Assembly: GCF_000765145.1 (NCBI RefSeq)
Contig: NZ_JMGA01000020.1
Coordinates: 124,001-188,000 of the forward strand
Direction: 5' to 3'
Source: Desulfosporosinus sp. HMP52
GTDB taxonomy: Bacteria > Bacillota > Desulfitobacteriia > Desulfitobacteriales > Desulfitobacteriaceae
Length of the DNA stretch: 64,000 nucleotides
Made by a program: the position numbers and the translations under genes. Of this stretch, positions 35,327 through 45,026 are shown one piece after another. The notes under the pieces were generated by a model that saw only the letters and a program-made list of their open reading frames with translations, had not been told where the DNA came from and made no database searches. Within the stretch, counting starts at the first letter, position 1, and every line of letters begins with the position of its first letter.

Positions 35327-36286
35327 ATGCTAAGCGATACTTACAAAATAACAATTTTGATTGCCTCTGGCACAACTTTTTTAGCGTTTTACCTGGGTAT
35401 ATTGGCCTTAGTACGTCGGGAGGAAACTCTTGCAGTAAAACTCCAACGATTTACTGCAATAAGAGAACCCATTAGTATTGAGAGTAAAAAACGTGATCCG
35501 AAACTCATGCTCACTAAACTAGGAAGGTTAGCACCACGTCGGTGGAGCCAAGGGTTGGATATTCAACTAATTCAGGGAAATGTTCCTTTGAGGGGGGCAG
35601 AGTTTCTAGCACTCCAATGGCTACTTGTCCTTTTATTCTTTCTAACTGGTCTAATATTGACTCGTGAAATTTATGGTGCGCTAATATTGTCCGTAGTTGG
35701 ATGGATTGTTCCAAGGGTGTGGCTAAGATCTGCTCAAAAAAAGAAACGTCGTCAATTTAATAATCAGCTTGCAGATGCCTTGCTGGTTTTGGCCAATTCC
35801 CTGAAGGCTGGCTTTAGTCTTTTGCAAGCTATGGAAATGGTTAGTCAAGAAATGTCCAATCCTATCTCCGGAGAATTTCAGCTTGCTTTAAAAGAAATGA
35901 TCTACGGAACTGCAACAGAAACAGCACTGATTCATTTATCAGAGAGGGTTGGGAGTGATGTGTTAGATCTCCTCGTCACTGCCATGCTCATACAGCGTCA
36001 AGCCGGCGGAAATCTCGCTGAAGTGCTTCTGAATATTCATGAAACAATTCAGAATCGCTTGCGTGTCCAACAAGAAATTAAAACCCTCACTGCTCAAGGC
36101 CGAATGTCAGGGTATATTATTGCAGCTTTACCTTTTGGGATCGCGGCAGTTCTCAGCATAATCAATCCCAATTATCTTTCCATACTATTTGCTAATCAAA
36201 TAGGTATGGTAATGCTTGCTGGGGGGCTAGTTTCCCAATTCATCGGTTTTATTGTTATTCGAAAAATCGTGACCATCGAGGTATGA
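35327..36286 (+). CDS. tadB: TadB, pilus assembly platform protein
   Basis: 319 residues with a type II secretion GspF-like domain (about 155-280: LADALLVLANSLKAGFSLLQ). Hydrophobic segments lie at the N-terminus, near residues 90-125 and at the C-terminus. TadB and TadC form the inner-membrane platform that TadA acts upon. ATG follows AAAGGAGGAAGAT. tadC follows after 42 bases. Confidence 0.92.
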   Translation: MLSDTYKITILIASGTTFLAFYLGILALVRREETLAVKLQRFTAIREPISIESKKRDPKLMLTKLGRLAPRRWSQGLDIQLIQGNVPLRGAEFLALQWLLVLLFFLTGLILTREIYGALILSVVGWIVPRVWLRSAQKKKRRQFNNQLADALLVLANSLKAGFSLLQAMEMVSQEMSNPISGEFQLALKEMIYGTATETALIHLSERVGSDVLDLLVTAMLIQRQAGGNLAEVLLNIHETIQNRLRVQQEIKTLTAQGRMSGYIIAALPFGIAAVLSIINPNYLSILFANQIGMVMLAGGLVSQFIGFIVIRKIVTIEV

Positions 36287-36328
36287 TACTGTACAGAATA
36301 ATTTTTGACGAAAGAAGGAGTGGCCTCA

Positions 36329-37240
36329 ATGTCCTTAATTGTCATATTATTGAGTGTATTTGGGGCAGTTTACTTTGCTATTATTGCTGTATTTTCCAAG
36401 AACCAGGCTAAAGAGACAAAACTGCGGATATCTAGGGCACTTGGACAAAGAGAGATTTCGGTTGAAGAAGATACCAGAACGTTGACTGATCGTGTACTGC
36501 GTCCGGTACTTCATAGATTTTCCCATCGATTGTCGGTAATCGCGCCTAATCGACAAAAGGAGCAAATTGCAATTAAGCTTAGTGCAGCTGGGATATCTGA
36601 TACATGGGAAGAGGTGGAGTGGAATAGCTTTCAATATGTCTTGAGCATCTTTGTTGGTCTATCAACTTTGGGGATAGCTTCATTCATTAATTCTTCACTT
36701 ATAGTTCGCTTAGAAATTAGTCTAATGGGTTTAATAATTGGGTATTTTATCCCCAATTATTGGTTAAAAATTAAAGCTCAACAACGACAAAGCGAAATAG
36801 AAAAGACTTTGCCGGATATTCTAGACCTTCTGACAGTGAGTGTGGAAGCTGGCCTAGGGTTCGATGCAGCGTTACTTAAAGTTGTCGAGAAGAAAAAAGG
36901 TGTTCTTGCAGAAGAATTTCTTGGACTGCTGCAAGAAATTAAAATGGGACGGCCTCGGCGGGAGACTCTGAGGGACTTAGCAAGACGAAACAAACATGCT
37001 AAAGATCTGGGCAATGTGATTGCTTCTTTGGTTCAAGCTGATCAGCTTGGGATATCCATAGGGGGTGTTCTTCGCAATCAAGCTGCCCAGATTAGACAGA
37101 AACAACGTCAACGTATTGAAGAAAAGGCCCAAAAGGCTCCCATTAAGATGATGATACCATTAGTCTTTTTCATTTTTCCTACGATATTTATTATTGTGAT
37201 CGGACCAGCGATTATCCAAATCATTAATGTTTTGAAGTAA
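36329..37240 (+). CDS. tadC: TadC, pilus assembly platform protein
   Basis: 303 residues, second GspF-like platform protein, with the domain core LPDILDLLTVSVEAGLGFDA near residue 160 and a C-terminal membrane helix (MMIPLVFFIFPTIFIIVIG). I chose ATG 36329 because GAAGGAG lies 8 bases upstream; a TTG at 36305 lacks a site. It works with TadB to pass pilin subunits from the membrane to the growing fibre. Confidence 0.92.
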   Translation: MSLIVILLSVFGAVYFAIIAVFSKNQAKETKLRISRALGQREISVEEDTRTLTDRVLRPVLHRFSHRLSVIAPNRQKEQIAIKLSAAGISDTWEEVEWNSFQYVLSIFVGLSTLGIASFINSSLIVRLEISLMGLIIGYFIPNYWLKIKAQQRQSEIEKTLPDILDLLTVSVEAGLGFDAALLKVVEKKKGVLAEEFLGLLQEIKMGRPRRETLRDLARRNKHAKDLGNVIASLVQADQLGISIGGVLRNQAAQIRQKQRQRIEEKAQKAPIKMMIPLVFFIFPTIFIIVIGPAIIQIINVLK

Positions 37241-37316
37241 TAAAGATTACTTAGAAGCGTGACTGGAACTATGTTCTTTAAGACAAGTTTCTTTACGAAA
37301 AGGGAAGTGCAGAACG

Positions 37317-37667
37317 ATGAAATCGGGAGAGTTGTGGAATCTTCGAACAGGACAGATGGTTGCTGCTCAATTAGTTATAGCCGATTCTTTTTGGTTGCGT
37401 TTTCGAGGCCTTCTTGGGAAGTCTTCCCTTAAACATGGAGAAGGGCTCTGGCTTAAGGGTTGTCAGCAAGTTCATATGATAGGAATGAAGTTTCCCCTTT
37501 CAATTTGGTATTTGGATAATCATGGACGGGTATGCTCAATTATTGATAATTTAAAACCCTGGCAAATTGCTCCTCGCCTAGATAGAGCCAATAGCATTAT
37601 TGAATTCCCGGAAGGATGGGGGGAATTAACCAATACCCGAATCGGAGATGAAGTACAGTGGAGGTAA
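37317..37667 (+). CDS. DUF192 protein at the end of the Tad operon
   Basis: 116 residues with the DUF192 pattern: WLRFRGLLGKSSLKHGEGLW (about 25-44), MIGMKFPLSIWYLD (about 57-70) and ANSIIEFPEGW (about 92-102). The family is small, beta-rich and often exported; this copy has no signal peptide and would be cytoplasmic unless fused to another route. DUF192 genes are often found beside Tad loci; the function is unknown. ATG follows AAGGGAAGTGCAGAACG, 76 bases after tadC. Confidence 0.85.
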   Translation: MKSGELWNLRTGQMVAAQLVIADSFWLRFRGLLGKSSLKHGEGLWLKGCQQVHMIGMKFPLSIWYLDNHGRVCSIIDNLKPWQIAPRLDRANSIIEFPEGWGELTNTRIGDEVQWR

Positions 37668-37689
37668 GATTTCCGGGATAACCTGTGCT

Positions 37690-39012
37690 TTAAATAGATT
37701 CATAGAATGCACTTAAGACTTTTGTAATTGCTAAGTGATCTTTAACGCCTCCAAGCTCGCGAACAGAATGCATGGCTAAGATAGGATTTCCAATATCTAC
37801 GGCACGAATATCTAGCTGTGTACTAGATATAGGTCCAATGGTTGATCCTCCGCGTTCGTCGGACCGATTGACAAATTTCTGAACGGGAACGTCTACAGCT
37901 TCACAGAGGGAAGAAAAAATTGCTGAAGATTCGGCATCAGTGGTATAACTTTGGTTGGCACTTATTTTTATAACCGGACCGCCGTTAAGAACTGGATGAT
38001 TAATCGGATCATGCTTTTCGCTGGCATTTGGATGAAGAGCATGGGCCATATCAGCAGAAATTAGAAACGAATGCTCGATGGCACGAAAATATGCCTCACG
38101 ATCTTTTTTAAGGGCAAGCATAATACGTTCTAAAACATGAGGGAGCAAAGGAGATGCTGCACCTTGCCTTGTGGTGCTGCCACATTCTTCATGGTCAAAG
38201 CAGATGAGCACTTGAGTTGGTAATGTCTGTTTTGCCTTGGCCATGGCTTGTGCTCCCGCATGGATCATAGCCAAATCATCTAAACGTGAACTTGATAAGA
38301 ACTCTTGTTGAAGTCCTACAAGACAGCCTTTTTCTGCTTCATACAAGAATAAGTCAAAGTCCAGGATATCTTCTGGCAGACAATTAACCTTTTGGGCAAG
38401 ATGGTTAATCAAAAGCCTTTCTTTTTGTAAACCCTCGGTGATTTGAGCCAATAAGGGCAGCATATCCTTTTGTTTATTTAATTCTAAACCCTCATTTACT
38501 CTGCGGTTCATATGAATCGATATATTCGGGATGACTAGCAAGGGCTGAGGGCTACGATAAAGAATGTTTTCAGGCGTAAACGGAGAAACCCCCCGTTTAA
38601 TTATGCGACCTGCCAGTGAAAGAGGACGATCAAGCCAAGTATTAAGGATTGGGCCACCATAGGCCTCCACATTTAATTTAAGATATTTACCCTCGACTGA
38701 CATCTCGGGTAAGGGTTTGACGCGGAAAGTAGGGCTATCTGTATGAGCTGCAACGAGACGAAAACCATGTTCCTCCGGTTCTCCCGAGCCCACAATGAAG
38801 GCCAAAAGCGCAGAATTATTGCGAGTAACAAAATACTTTCCGCCAGGGTGTAATGTCCATTTGTTTGACAATGATAATTCCTGAAATCCTTCTGGAATAA
38901 GGAGGGTTTTTATGCTGTCTACGGCATGGAAAGATGATGGGCTTTGTTCAATAAAGTCAAGTAGTTCTTGAGCAAATACTAGTTCCTTCTTACTAATATA
39001 TGAAGTTGTCAT
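37690..39012 (-). CDS. apeB: M18-family aminopeptidase (aspartyl/lysyl type)
   Basis: 440 residues. Zinc-binding and catalytic motifs of M18 are visible: AAHTDSPTFRVKP (about 89, His and Asp ligands), DHEECGSTTRQGA (about 274, Glu pair), SADMAHALHPN (about 317) and a C-terminal His in RELGGVKDHLA. M18 enzymes are dodecameric cytosolic metallo-aminopeptidases that remove acidic N-terminal residues. The gene is monocistronic on the minus strand and faces the Tad operon. Confidence 0.92.
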   Translation of the reverse strand: MTTSYISKKELVFAQELLDFIEQSPSSFHAVDSIKTLLIPEGFQELSLSNKWTLHPGGKYFVTRNNSALLAFIVGSGEPEEHGFRLVAAHTDSPTFRVKPLPEMSVEGKYLKLNVEAYGGPILNTWLDRPLSLAGRIIKRGVSPFTPENILYRSPQPLLVIPNISIHMNRRVNEGLELNKQKDMLPLLAQITEGLQKERLLINHLAQKVNCLPEDILDFDLFLYEAEKGCLVGLQQEFLSSSRLDDLAMIHAGAQAMAKAKQTLPTQVLICFDHEECGSTTRQGAASPLLPHVLERIMLALKKDREAYFRAIEHSFLISADMAHALHPNASEKHDPINHPVLNGGPVIKISANQSYTTDAESSAIFSSLCEAVDVPVQKFVNRSDERGGSTIGPISSTQLDIRAVDIGNPILAMHSVRELGGVKDHLAITKVLSAFYESI

Positions 39013-39126
39013 TTACATAACCACCTTTCTCATCTCAATTTAACTATAAGTAAATATTAGGCAAGGGGCAAATAATTATTTCCTGTACATGAAATCAAGT
39101 ATATACTAATAGTAATCACTCAGACT

Positions 39127-39996
39127 ATGAACCTTAAAACAATTAGAGAATTGTGGGATATAATTTTGGAGATAAATATTAGAAATGTACATGTTGAAAC
39201 ACTTGCCAATCTTAACTTGCAGGATATTACCGAAATATGGAATCGCTGTTGGCTTGGTTATTATTATAATATGTCATATTCAAGAGAACATATGAAAGTT
39301 TGGCTTGAGTTAAGTCGAGTTTCTTTGGAATATTCCACAGCTATTTACCACGACAGGCGTGTTGTAGGATTTACATTGCTTGCCATCGATAAAAATGAGG
39401 GATGGATTGCTGGGGCTTGTATTGACCCTGCATACCGTAATAATGGACTTTTTAAAATATTACTGGCTTCACAATTAAATTTGGCAAAAAGTATCTTTCT
39501 GAAAAAAATTTACTTGGAAGTATTAGAACAGAATTATGCTCGTCAAGCTTATCAAGCAGTAGGATTTGTCATCACTCGCCAACTTAATGTCTATCGTACC
39601 CTGAATATTAAGGAGTGTAAAAATGAAATTCTCAGGATTCCTCCGGTGTTCTCGACTACACTAGAAGAGTATTTTAGCAATCGTAGTCACTCTTTTTTCA
39701 GCCCTACTTGGCAGAGAAGAGAAAGGTATCTAAGACGTTACAGCACTTATAAGGCATTTCTAAATGATTCAGAAACTGCTGGTGCCTTGCTTAGCGGTGA
39801 TAAATCCGGATTATTGCTTGATGTTTGGAGTGCTAACTTAGCAGGAGCAAAGGAAATTCTCTCAGCTATCCTACATCGTACCGATTCTGTCTTGTCGCTT
39901 ATCAATCAACCTAATGATTGGATTTCTACGGCCCTTCGTTTATATGGGATAAACCCAACTGCAATCCAATATGAAATGTGTGTTGAATTGTCATAA
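39127..39996 (+). CDS. GNAT-family acetyltransferase
   Basis: 289 residues. The GNAT core lies at about residues 25-165, with the beta4 strand GWIAGACIDPAYRNNGLFK; the Q/R-x-x-G-x-G/A loop is degenerate here (RNNGLF). A C-terminal domain of about 120 residues follows without a clear family. The ATG at 39127 has no good ribosome site, so the true start may be internal, for example a downstream TTG in frame. Substrate unknown. It stands alone. Confidence 0.7.
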   Translation: MNLKTIRELWDIILEINIRNVHVETLANLNLQDITEIWNRCWLGYYYNMSYSREHMKVWLELSRVSLEYSTAIYHDRRVVGFTLLAIDKNEGWIAGACIDPAYRNNGLFKILLASQLNLAKSIFLKKIYLEVLEQNYARQAYQAVGFVITRQLNVYRTLNIKECKNEILRIPPVFSTTLEEYFSNRSHSFFSPTWQRRERYLRRYSTYKAFLNDSETAGALLSGDKSGLLLDVWSANLAGAKEILSAILHRTDSVLSLINQPNDWISTALRLYGINPTAIQYEMCVELS

Positions 39997-40135
39997 AGTT
40001 ATTAACCTGTGCATAAACTATTTGAGTCTGGATAATTAAAAGCGGGTCGGTATTTGTACAACTGATAAGAATGGTGTTTGCTAGTCAGTAATGAAATTCT
40101 AATCGTTGTAAACTTTTATTATTTTTTCTAGATAC

Positions 40136-40164
40136 TTGTAATTTTTTCGAAAAAAGTATATAAT
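40136..40164 (+). promoter_or_regulatory. Promoter of the 34-residue peptide gene
   Basis: TTGTAA (40136-40141), a 17-base spacer, then a consensus TATAAT (40159-40164), 33 bases before the start codon. Confidence 0.75.
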
Positions 40165-40197
40165 CAATTGTTAACTAAACGGAAAGGAAGAATGCTT

Positions 40198-40302
40198 ATG
40201 ACACAACAAGATCAATTAATGATTAATGCAATTTTGGAGTCTGTGGGACTAGAATCAATCAAGCCTACTCAGACCCAAAGGCGAATTCATGAAAAAGGAT
40301 AA
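40198..40302 (+). CDS. 34-residue peptide of unknown function
   Basis: ATG with GGAAAGGAAGAATGCTT upstream; 34 codons then TAA, with a good promoter before it and a hairpin after it. The product begins MTQQDQLMINAILESVGLES and ends basic (RRIHEKG). The N-terminal half looks helical and amphipathic, with no membrane span and no Cys. Not recognised. The complete promoter-gene-terminator unit argues that it is real, or that it marks a small RNA with a coding part. Confidence 0.55.
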   Translation: MTQQDQLMINAILESVGLESIKPTQTQRRIHEKG

Positions 40303-40405
40303 GTAATATAAGGTAGTTACAGAAAGGGAGCGGTATTTTGACCCGGATTCTAATCCTAAAGTGTAACCTAATTAACTTAGACCCATTCGGAAAAAGCCAA
40401 ATATG

Positions 40406-40442
40406 AAAGCGAGATTCTTAAGAGCTAAGAACCTCGCTTTTG
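40406..40442 (+). terminator. Terminator after the 34-residue peptide gene
   Basis: AAAGCGAG / CTCGCTTT stem extended by TCTTA / TAAGA with a small internal loop, followed by TGTACTT. Confidence 0.7.
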
Positions 40443-40481
40443 TACTTAGTGAGAGTAATTTATAGAATGGAGTGAAGTCAT

Positions 40482-41063
40482 ATGGCTTTATCAGTTTTAG
40501 GTATAGCCTGTAGTCCGCGGAGAAACGGTAATACGACCAGATTATTATTAGAAAGCCTAAAAGATGCTCACGCTGAGGGACATCAAGCAGAGTTGATTTA
40601 TCTGACAGATCTTAAGATTAACCCTTGCCAAGGATGCGGAGCTTGCTCTGCAAAAGGAGTTTGTGTAATTCGTGATGATATCTTAAAACTCCAAGACAAG
40701 TTGGTAAACTGCAATCGCTTAATTATTGCTGCTCCGATATATTTTATGGGGATTAATTCTCAAACAAAAACTATGATTGATCGAATGCAAACCTTCTGGG
40801 CGCGTAAATATCTTCTCAATCAAACATTGGTTAAGTCGGTAGGGCCTGAGCGAAGGGGTTTGTTTATTTCTACAGCAGGAACAATGTTGCCCAATGTTTT
40901 TGAATGTGCAGAGCGCTCTATAAAGACTTTCTTTCATATGTTGGATATTCAATACACTAAGGCATGCTTATATAGTGGAATTGATCAGGCTGGTGATATT
41001 GAAAAGTCCCCTGATGCATTCGTAGAAGTACATAGAGCCACTCAATCGTTGCTGATATCCTAA
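40482..41063 (+). CDS. NADPH-dependent FMN reductase/iron-sulfur flavoprotein-like protein
   Basis: 193 residues with flavodoxin fold. CSPRRNGNTTRLLLESL near residue 10 is the FMN phosphate loop. CQGCGACSAKGVC (about 49-61) is a compact Cys cluster as in iron-sulfur flavoproteins (Isf) of anaerobes, where it binds 4Fe-4S. APIYFMGINSQTKTMIDRM (about 85-103) is the family motif after it. It probably transfers electrons between ferredoxin and small oxidants. Start ATG with ATGGAGTGAAGTCAT. Confidence 0.87.
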   Translation: MALSVLGIACSPRRNGNTTRLLLESLKDAHAEGHQAELIYLTDLKINPCQGCGACSAKGVCVIRDDILKLQDKLVNCNRLIIAAPIYFMGINSQTKTMIDRMQTFWARKYLLNQTLVKSVGPERRGLFISTAGTMLPNVFECAERSIKTFFHMLDIQYTKACLYSGIDQAGDIEKSPDAFVEVHRATQSLLIS

Positions 41064-41153
41064 ATATTAGAAAAACTTATCTAGTCGAATCATAGCTCAT
41101 TGTGTTATACTAATTATTACAGTATTATGCTTTTATGAAAGGAACAAAGCTTC

Positions 41154-42026
41154 ATGCGACAAAACTCAGACCCTAAAATTGCGATTGTCACAGATAGCAC
41201 AAGCGATCTTAATAAAGACATGACCGAGGAACTTGGAATTGAAATTCTTCCATTGCATGTTGTTTATAAAGATCGAGAATATCTTGATGGGCTAAATATC
41301 AGTCCGAATGAGGTATATGATAATATGGATGTTGAAGTTCCCACAACATCTCTACCATCCCCTGCAGAAATTTCAAATTTGTTTAGCCGACTGAGAGATG
41401 AAAACTATACCCATGTTCTCTCTATGCATATATCAAGTGGTCTAAGCGGCACTTACGAGACAGTAAGTCAAGTTGCAAGAGACTTTAAAGAAATGAAGAT
41501 CGAAGTTATGGATTCAAAAGCACTTTCAATGGGCCTGGGTTTTCCCGTTTTGGAAGCCGCTAGAAAACTTCAGACCTCTACTGATTTTCAAGAAATAGTT
41601 AAGTTAGCACAAAACGTTTCCGGCAAAACCAAACTATATTTCGTCTTATCTACATTAGAATATCTTAAACGTGGTGGACGTATTGGATATGTATCCGGTA
41701 CTATAGGTGAGCTACTTAATATTAAACCGATTATTTCCATAAATTCAGAAGGTAAATATATTACATATGCTAAAGTCCGAGGACGAGATCAATCTCTTAA
41801 AAAATTATTTGATATTTTGATTGAAAGCACTCAAACAGGTCAATATCTGGTGGCTATTGTACACGGTGGGGCTGAACAGGAAGCGCGCAAGCTCTGGCAA
41901 AAAGCCAAAGAACTACCCAATATCAAAGAATTGTTCTTTAACCAGATTAGCCCGGTGATGGGCGTTCACACAGGCCCTGGGCTTGTAGGTGTTATAATCT
42001 CTCCTGTTGTTACAGCTCAGTCTTAG
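41154..42026 (+). CDS. DegV family fatty-acid-binding protein (copy 1)
   Basis: 290 residues. IAIVTDSTSDLNKDM (about 9-23) and SLPSPAEISNLFSRL are the DegV N-terminal signatures; LSMHISSGLSGTYETV and GGRIGYVSGTIGELLNIKPI follow. DegV proteins (FakB family) bind a fatty acid for phosphorylation by FakA, feeding phospholipid synthesis. No fakA is adjacent. A second copy lies at 58883-59743. The ATG has GAAAGGAACAAAGCTTC upstream. The terminator overlaps its last codons. Confidence 0.92.
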   Translation: MRQNSDPKIAIVTDSTSDLNKDMTEELGIEILPLHVVYKDREYLDGLNISPNEVYDNMDVEVPTTSLPSPAEISNLFSRLRDENYTHVLSMHISSGLSGTYETVSQVARDFKEMKIEVMDSKALSMGLGFPVLEAARKLQTSTDFQEIVKLAQNVSGKTKLYFVLSTLEYLKRGGRIGYVSGTIGELLNIKPIISINSEGKYITYAKVRGRDQSLKKLFDILIESTQTGQYLVAIVHGGAEQEARKLWQKAKELPNIKELFFNQISPVMGVHTGPGLVGVIISPVVTAQS

Positions 42027-42040
42027 ACTGAGCTTTTTGT
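42014..42040 (+). terminator. Terminator overlapping the stop codon of DegV copy 1
   Basis: AGCTCAGTC / GACTGAGCT with a TTA loop, then TTTTTG. The left arm is the last codons of the gene and the TAG stop (42024-42026) lies at the loop. Confidence 0.92.
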
Positions 42041-42092
42041 TTACTGACTAATTACTATTAACACTAAAAATTATCATCTAGCATTAACTAAG

Positions 42093-42122
42093 TTGTTAAA
42101 CTAAGTTTCGGTATGCTATACT
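42093..42122 (+). promoter_or_regulatory. Promoter of pgcA
   Basis: TTGTTA (42093-42098), an 18-base spacer, then TGCTATACT, an extended -10 with TATACT at 42117-42122. Confidence 0.65.
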
Positions 42123-42203
42123 CACTTAATAGGGAAGATTATCCAGTTGCTGGGGCTTCTTTCAATCGGAACAAAAATGAAATACAAAAAGGAGGATTAT
42201 TGG

Positions 42204-43952
42204 GTGAGCATTCAAGATAGATATCGCTTATGGTCGGAAAATTCCTACTTTGATGAAGAGACAAGATTAGAACTCAAAAACATTACCGATCCACAAGAAA
42301 TTGAGGAGCGTTTTTATACGGATTTAGAATTCGGAACAGGTGGCCTAAGAGGGATTATTGGCGCGGGCACAAATCGGATGAATAAATATGTCATCCGAAA
42401 GGTAACCCAAGGTTTAGCAGAATGTGTTTGTGATTTAGGGGAAGAGGGCATGAAGCGTGGAGTCGTTATTGCCTACGATTCCCGGAGGTTCTCACCTGAA
42501 TTCGCACTCGAAGCAGCCTTAGTGCTGGCACGTAATGGAATCAAAGTATATCTGTTTGAGGCACTGCGTCCCACGCCGGAGTTGTCTTTTGCTGTACGCT
42601 ATTTACAGGCTTTAGCAGGGATTGTAGTTACTGCAAGTCACAATCCAAAATCCTATAATGGTTATAAAGTATATTGGGAAGATGGTGGTCAGGTACCGCC
42701 GGCGAAAGCAGATCAAATTCTTGCTCGTATTAACGCTCGTGAGAGCTGGCTTGGTATTGAGACTCTTTCAGTTGAAGAAGCTAAACAGCTGGGTTTACTG
42801 CAAATAATCGGTCAGGATATTGATGAGCCTTATCTTGCCCGGGTTCATGAGCTGGCACTATATCCTGAACTTGACAAAGAAAAAGGGAAAGATCTTCAGA
42901 TTGTTTATACCCCTCTGCATGGAGCAGGAAATATGCTGGTTCGAAAGGCACTGGCTGAACTTGGTTTTAGTTCTGTCACTGTTGTAGCAGAACAAGAGCA
43001 TCCCGACCCTAACTTCACGACGGTTCCCTATCCCAACCCTGAAATTCCAGCAACTTTTGAACTTGCTCGAAAATATGGTAAGGCTCTTGAGGCAGATTTA
43101 TTACTGGCGACTGACCCTGATGCTGATCGCTTAGGAGTTGCTTTACGCACTCCTGAAGGGGACTATCTGCAGCTTACCGGAAATCAAATCGGAATTATTC
43201 TAACTTATTATATTTTATCTCAGAAGAAAGCCTTAGGAATTCTACCAGACAATGCAGCAATCATCAAAACAGTGGCTTCAACAGACTTGGCAGATCAAGT
43301 TGCGCAATATTTTAATGTACGCGCAGAGAATGTACTGACTGGGTTTAAATTCATTGCTGAAAAAGAAAAGGAAATGGAGGAAGGCGGATGGGGTTCCTTC
43401 CAATTTGGCTTTGAAGAGAGTTATGGATATTTAGCTGGGGACTTTGTTAGAGATAAAGACGCAATTATAGCTTCGGTTATCTTAGCTGAAGCGGCACTTT
43501 ATTATCAACAAGTAGAAAAGCGTAATTTCTTTGCCGTTCTTGATAGTATCTATCAACAATTTGGTTATTACCTAGAGGATCAAGAATCCCTGACTTTCGA
43601 AGGTAAACGTGGTAAAGAAGAAATGGCTTTAATAATGGATTCTTTTCGTAACTTGGATATCCATGAAATGTGTGGCATCTTGATTGGAAGAGTAGATGAT
43701 TATGAACAGAGAATAGGAAAAGACTTAAGAACCGGTGAGAACTATTCTCTTAAACTTCCCCGCTCCAATGTCTTAAGGTATTCTTTTGCAGAGGGAGGAT
43801 TTGTGATGGTACGCCCCTCAGGAACGGAGCCGAAAATCAAATTTTATTTCTCCGTAAAAGGAACTACCTTGGAGGAAGCTGAAGATTTACTTCATGGTGT
43901 AAAAGAAGATGTTATGTATCGGATAGCTAAAATTAGAACTGGTAAATTATAA
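42204..43952 (+). CDS. pgcA: Alpha-phosphoglucomutase / phosphomannomutase
   Basis: 582 residues from GTG 42204, eight bases after AAAAAGGAGG; an in-frame TTG at 42147 lies upstream of that site. The phosphoserine loop is VTASHNPKSYNGYK (Ser145), the Mg-binding loop is TDPDADRLG (about 302-310), the sugar-binding loop FGFEESYGY is about 420, and the phosphate loop RPSGTEPKIKFY is C-terminal. It interconverts glucose-1-P and glucose-6-P, supplying UDP-glucose for cell-envelope polymers. Length matches B. subtilis PgcA. Confidence 0.93.
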   Translation: MSIQDRYRLWSENSYFDEETRLELKNITDPQEIEERFYTDLEFGTGGLRGIIGAGTNRMNKYVIRKVTQGLAECVCDLGEEGMKRGVVIAYDSRRFSPEFALEAALVLARNGIKVYLFEALRPTPELSFAVRYLQALAGIVVTASHNPKSYNGYKVYWEDGGQVPPAKADQILARINARESWLGIETLSVEEAKQLGLLQIIGQDIDEPYLARVHELALYPELDKEKGKDLQIVYTPLHGAGNMLVRKALAELGFSSVTVVAEQEHPDPNFTTVPYPNPEIPATFELARKYGKALEADLLLATDPDADRLGVALRTPEGDYLQLTGNQIGIILTYYILSQKKALGILPDNAAIIKTVASTDLADQVAQYFNVRAENVLTGFKFIAEKEKEMEEGGWGSFQFGFEESYGYLAGDFVRDKDAIIASVILAEAALYYQQVEKRNFFAVLDSIYQQFGYYLEDQESLTFEGKRGKEEMALIMDSFRNLDIHEMCGILIGRVDDYEQRIGKDLRTGENYSLKLPRSNVLRYSFAEGGFVMVRPSGTEPKIKFYFSVKGTTLEEAEDLLHGVKEDVMYRIAKIRTGKL

Positions 43953-44022
43953 TAAAGGAATTTTATAGTAAACGTCGAATTCTCCCGAGATGAGGCGCTA
44001 CCAAAAGGGGAGAATTATCTAA

Positions 44023-44955
44023 ATGCATAAAAGTAGCCAATGGTTCGCTATTGTTAATCCACATTCCGCGAACGGCAAAACGCAGAAACGATGGCCGCAT
44101 TATCATAAACGTTTACTTGAAGAAGGATTTCTTATTGATTATACATATACGACTGGACCGGGAGAGGGTACCCGTATCACCCGAAATCTCTTAAAGGACG
44201 GGTATACACATATTATCTCCGTGGGAGGAGACGGAACCATGAATGAGGTGGTCAACGGTTTCTTCTCAGATAATCGCCTTATTAATCCACAGGCTGAACT
44301 GGCTGTTTTTTCACATGGTACTGGATGTGACTTTATTCGGACATTACAAATTCCCAAAGGGATTGAGGGTTTTATCCAAATCTTAAAACGAGGCAATAAG
44401 CGTCAAGTTGATGTTGGGGAAGTACTCTTTTACGATAACTATGGAAAGCAGCTTCAAAGATATTTTCTCAATGTTGCTGATGTTGGTTTAGGTGGGGAAA
44501 CAGTCGCACGGGTTAACCAACAAAGTAAACTCCTTGGAGGGAAGCTCTCATTTCTAATCGGTTCAATTATAAGCATTTTTAAGTATCGCAATAAAATGAT
44601 GAGCTGTGAAATTGATGGAAAGGTCGTCTGCAGTGGTCGCCTTAATAGTATTATGGTTGCCAACGGTCGTTATATCGGCGGTGGGATGATGATCGCTCCA
44701 CATGCTGAGTTAGATGATGCTCTATTCGATATTGTGGTTTTAGGCGATTTCTCAACTTGGACAATATTAAGAAATATTCCTAAGATTTATCGTGGAACCC
44801 ATCTGAAAATTCCTGGTGTTGGAGTATATAGGGGTCAATCCGTGGCAGTATCATCTGATCAAAGGATTTTGCTTGATCTGGATGGAGAGCAGCCCGGACA
44901 AGGTCCTATCCAGTTTAGACTTATGCCAAGTATACTTTGTTTATGGGGATATTAA
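44023..44955 (+). CDS. Diacylglycerol kinase-family lipid kinase
   Basis: 310 residues. IVNPHSANGKTQKRW (about 10-24) and SVGGDGTMNEVVNGFF (about 66-81) are the DAGK/sphingosine-kinase catalytic motifs; GTGCDFIRTL (about 98) follows. It is soluble or peripheral and phosphorylates a lipid with ATP (DgkB/YegS/BmrU group). Start ATG with AAAAGGGGAGAATTATCTAA. It is 70 bases after pgcA and ends before a strong hairpin. Confidence 0.9.
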   Translation: MHKSSQWFAIVNPHSANGKTQKRWPHYHKRLLEEGFLIDYTYTTGPGEGTRITRNLLKDGYTHIISVGGDGTMNEVVNGFFSDNRLINPQAELAVFSHGTGCDFIRTLQIPKGIEGFIQILKRGNKRQVDVGEVLFYDNYGKQLQRYFLNVADVGLGGETVARVNQQSKLLGGKLSFLIGSIISIFKYRNKMMSCEIDGKVVCSGRLNSIMVANGRYIGGGMMIAPHAELDDALFDIVVLGDFSTWTILRNIPKIYRGTHLKIPGVGVYRGQSVAVSSDQRILLDLDGEQPGQGPIQFRLMPSILCLWGY

Positions 44956-45026
44956 TGTTAATCAATTCCGGAGGGGCAAGGAGGGGCCTTGAGAAAATCT
45001 GGCCCTATAATCAATGTTTTTATGCT

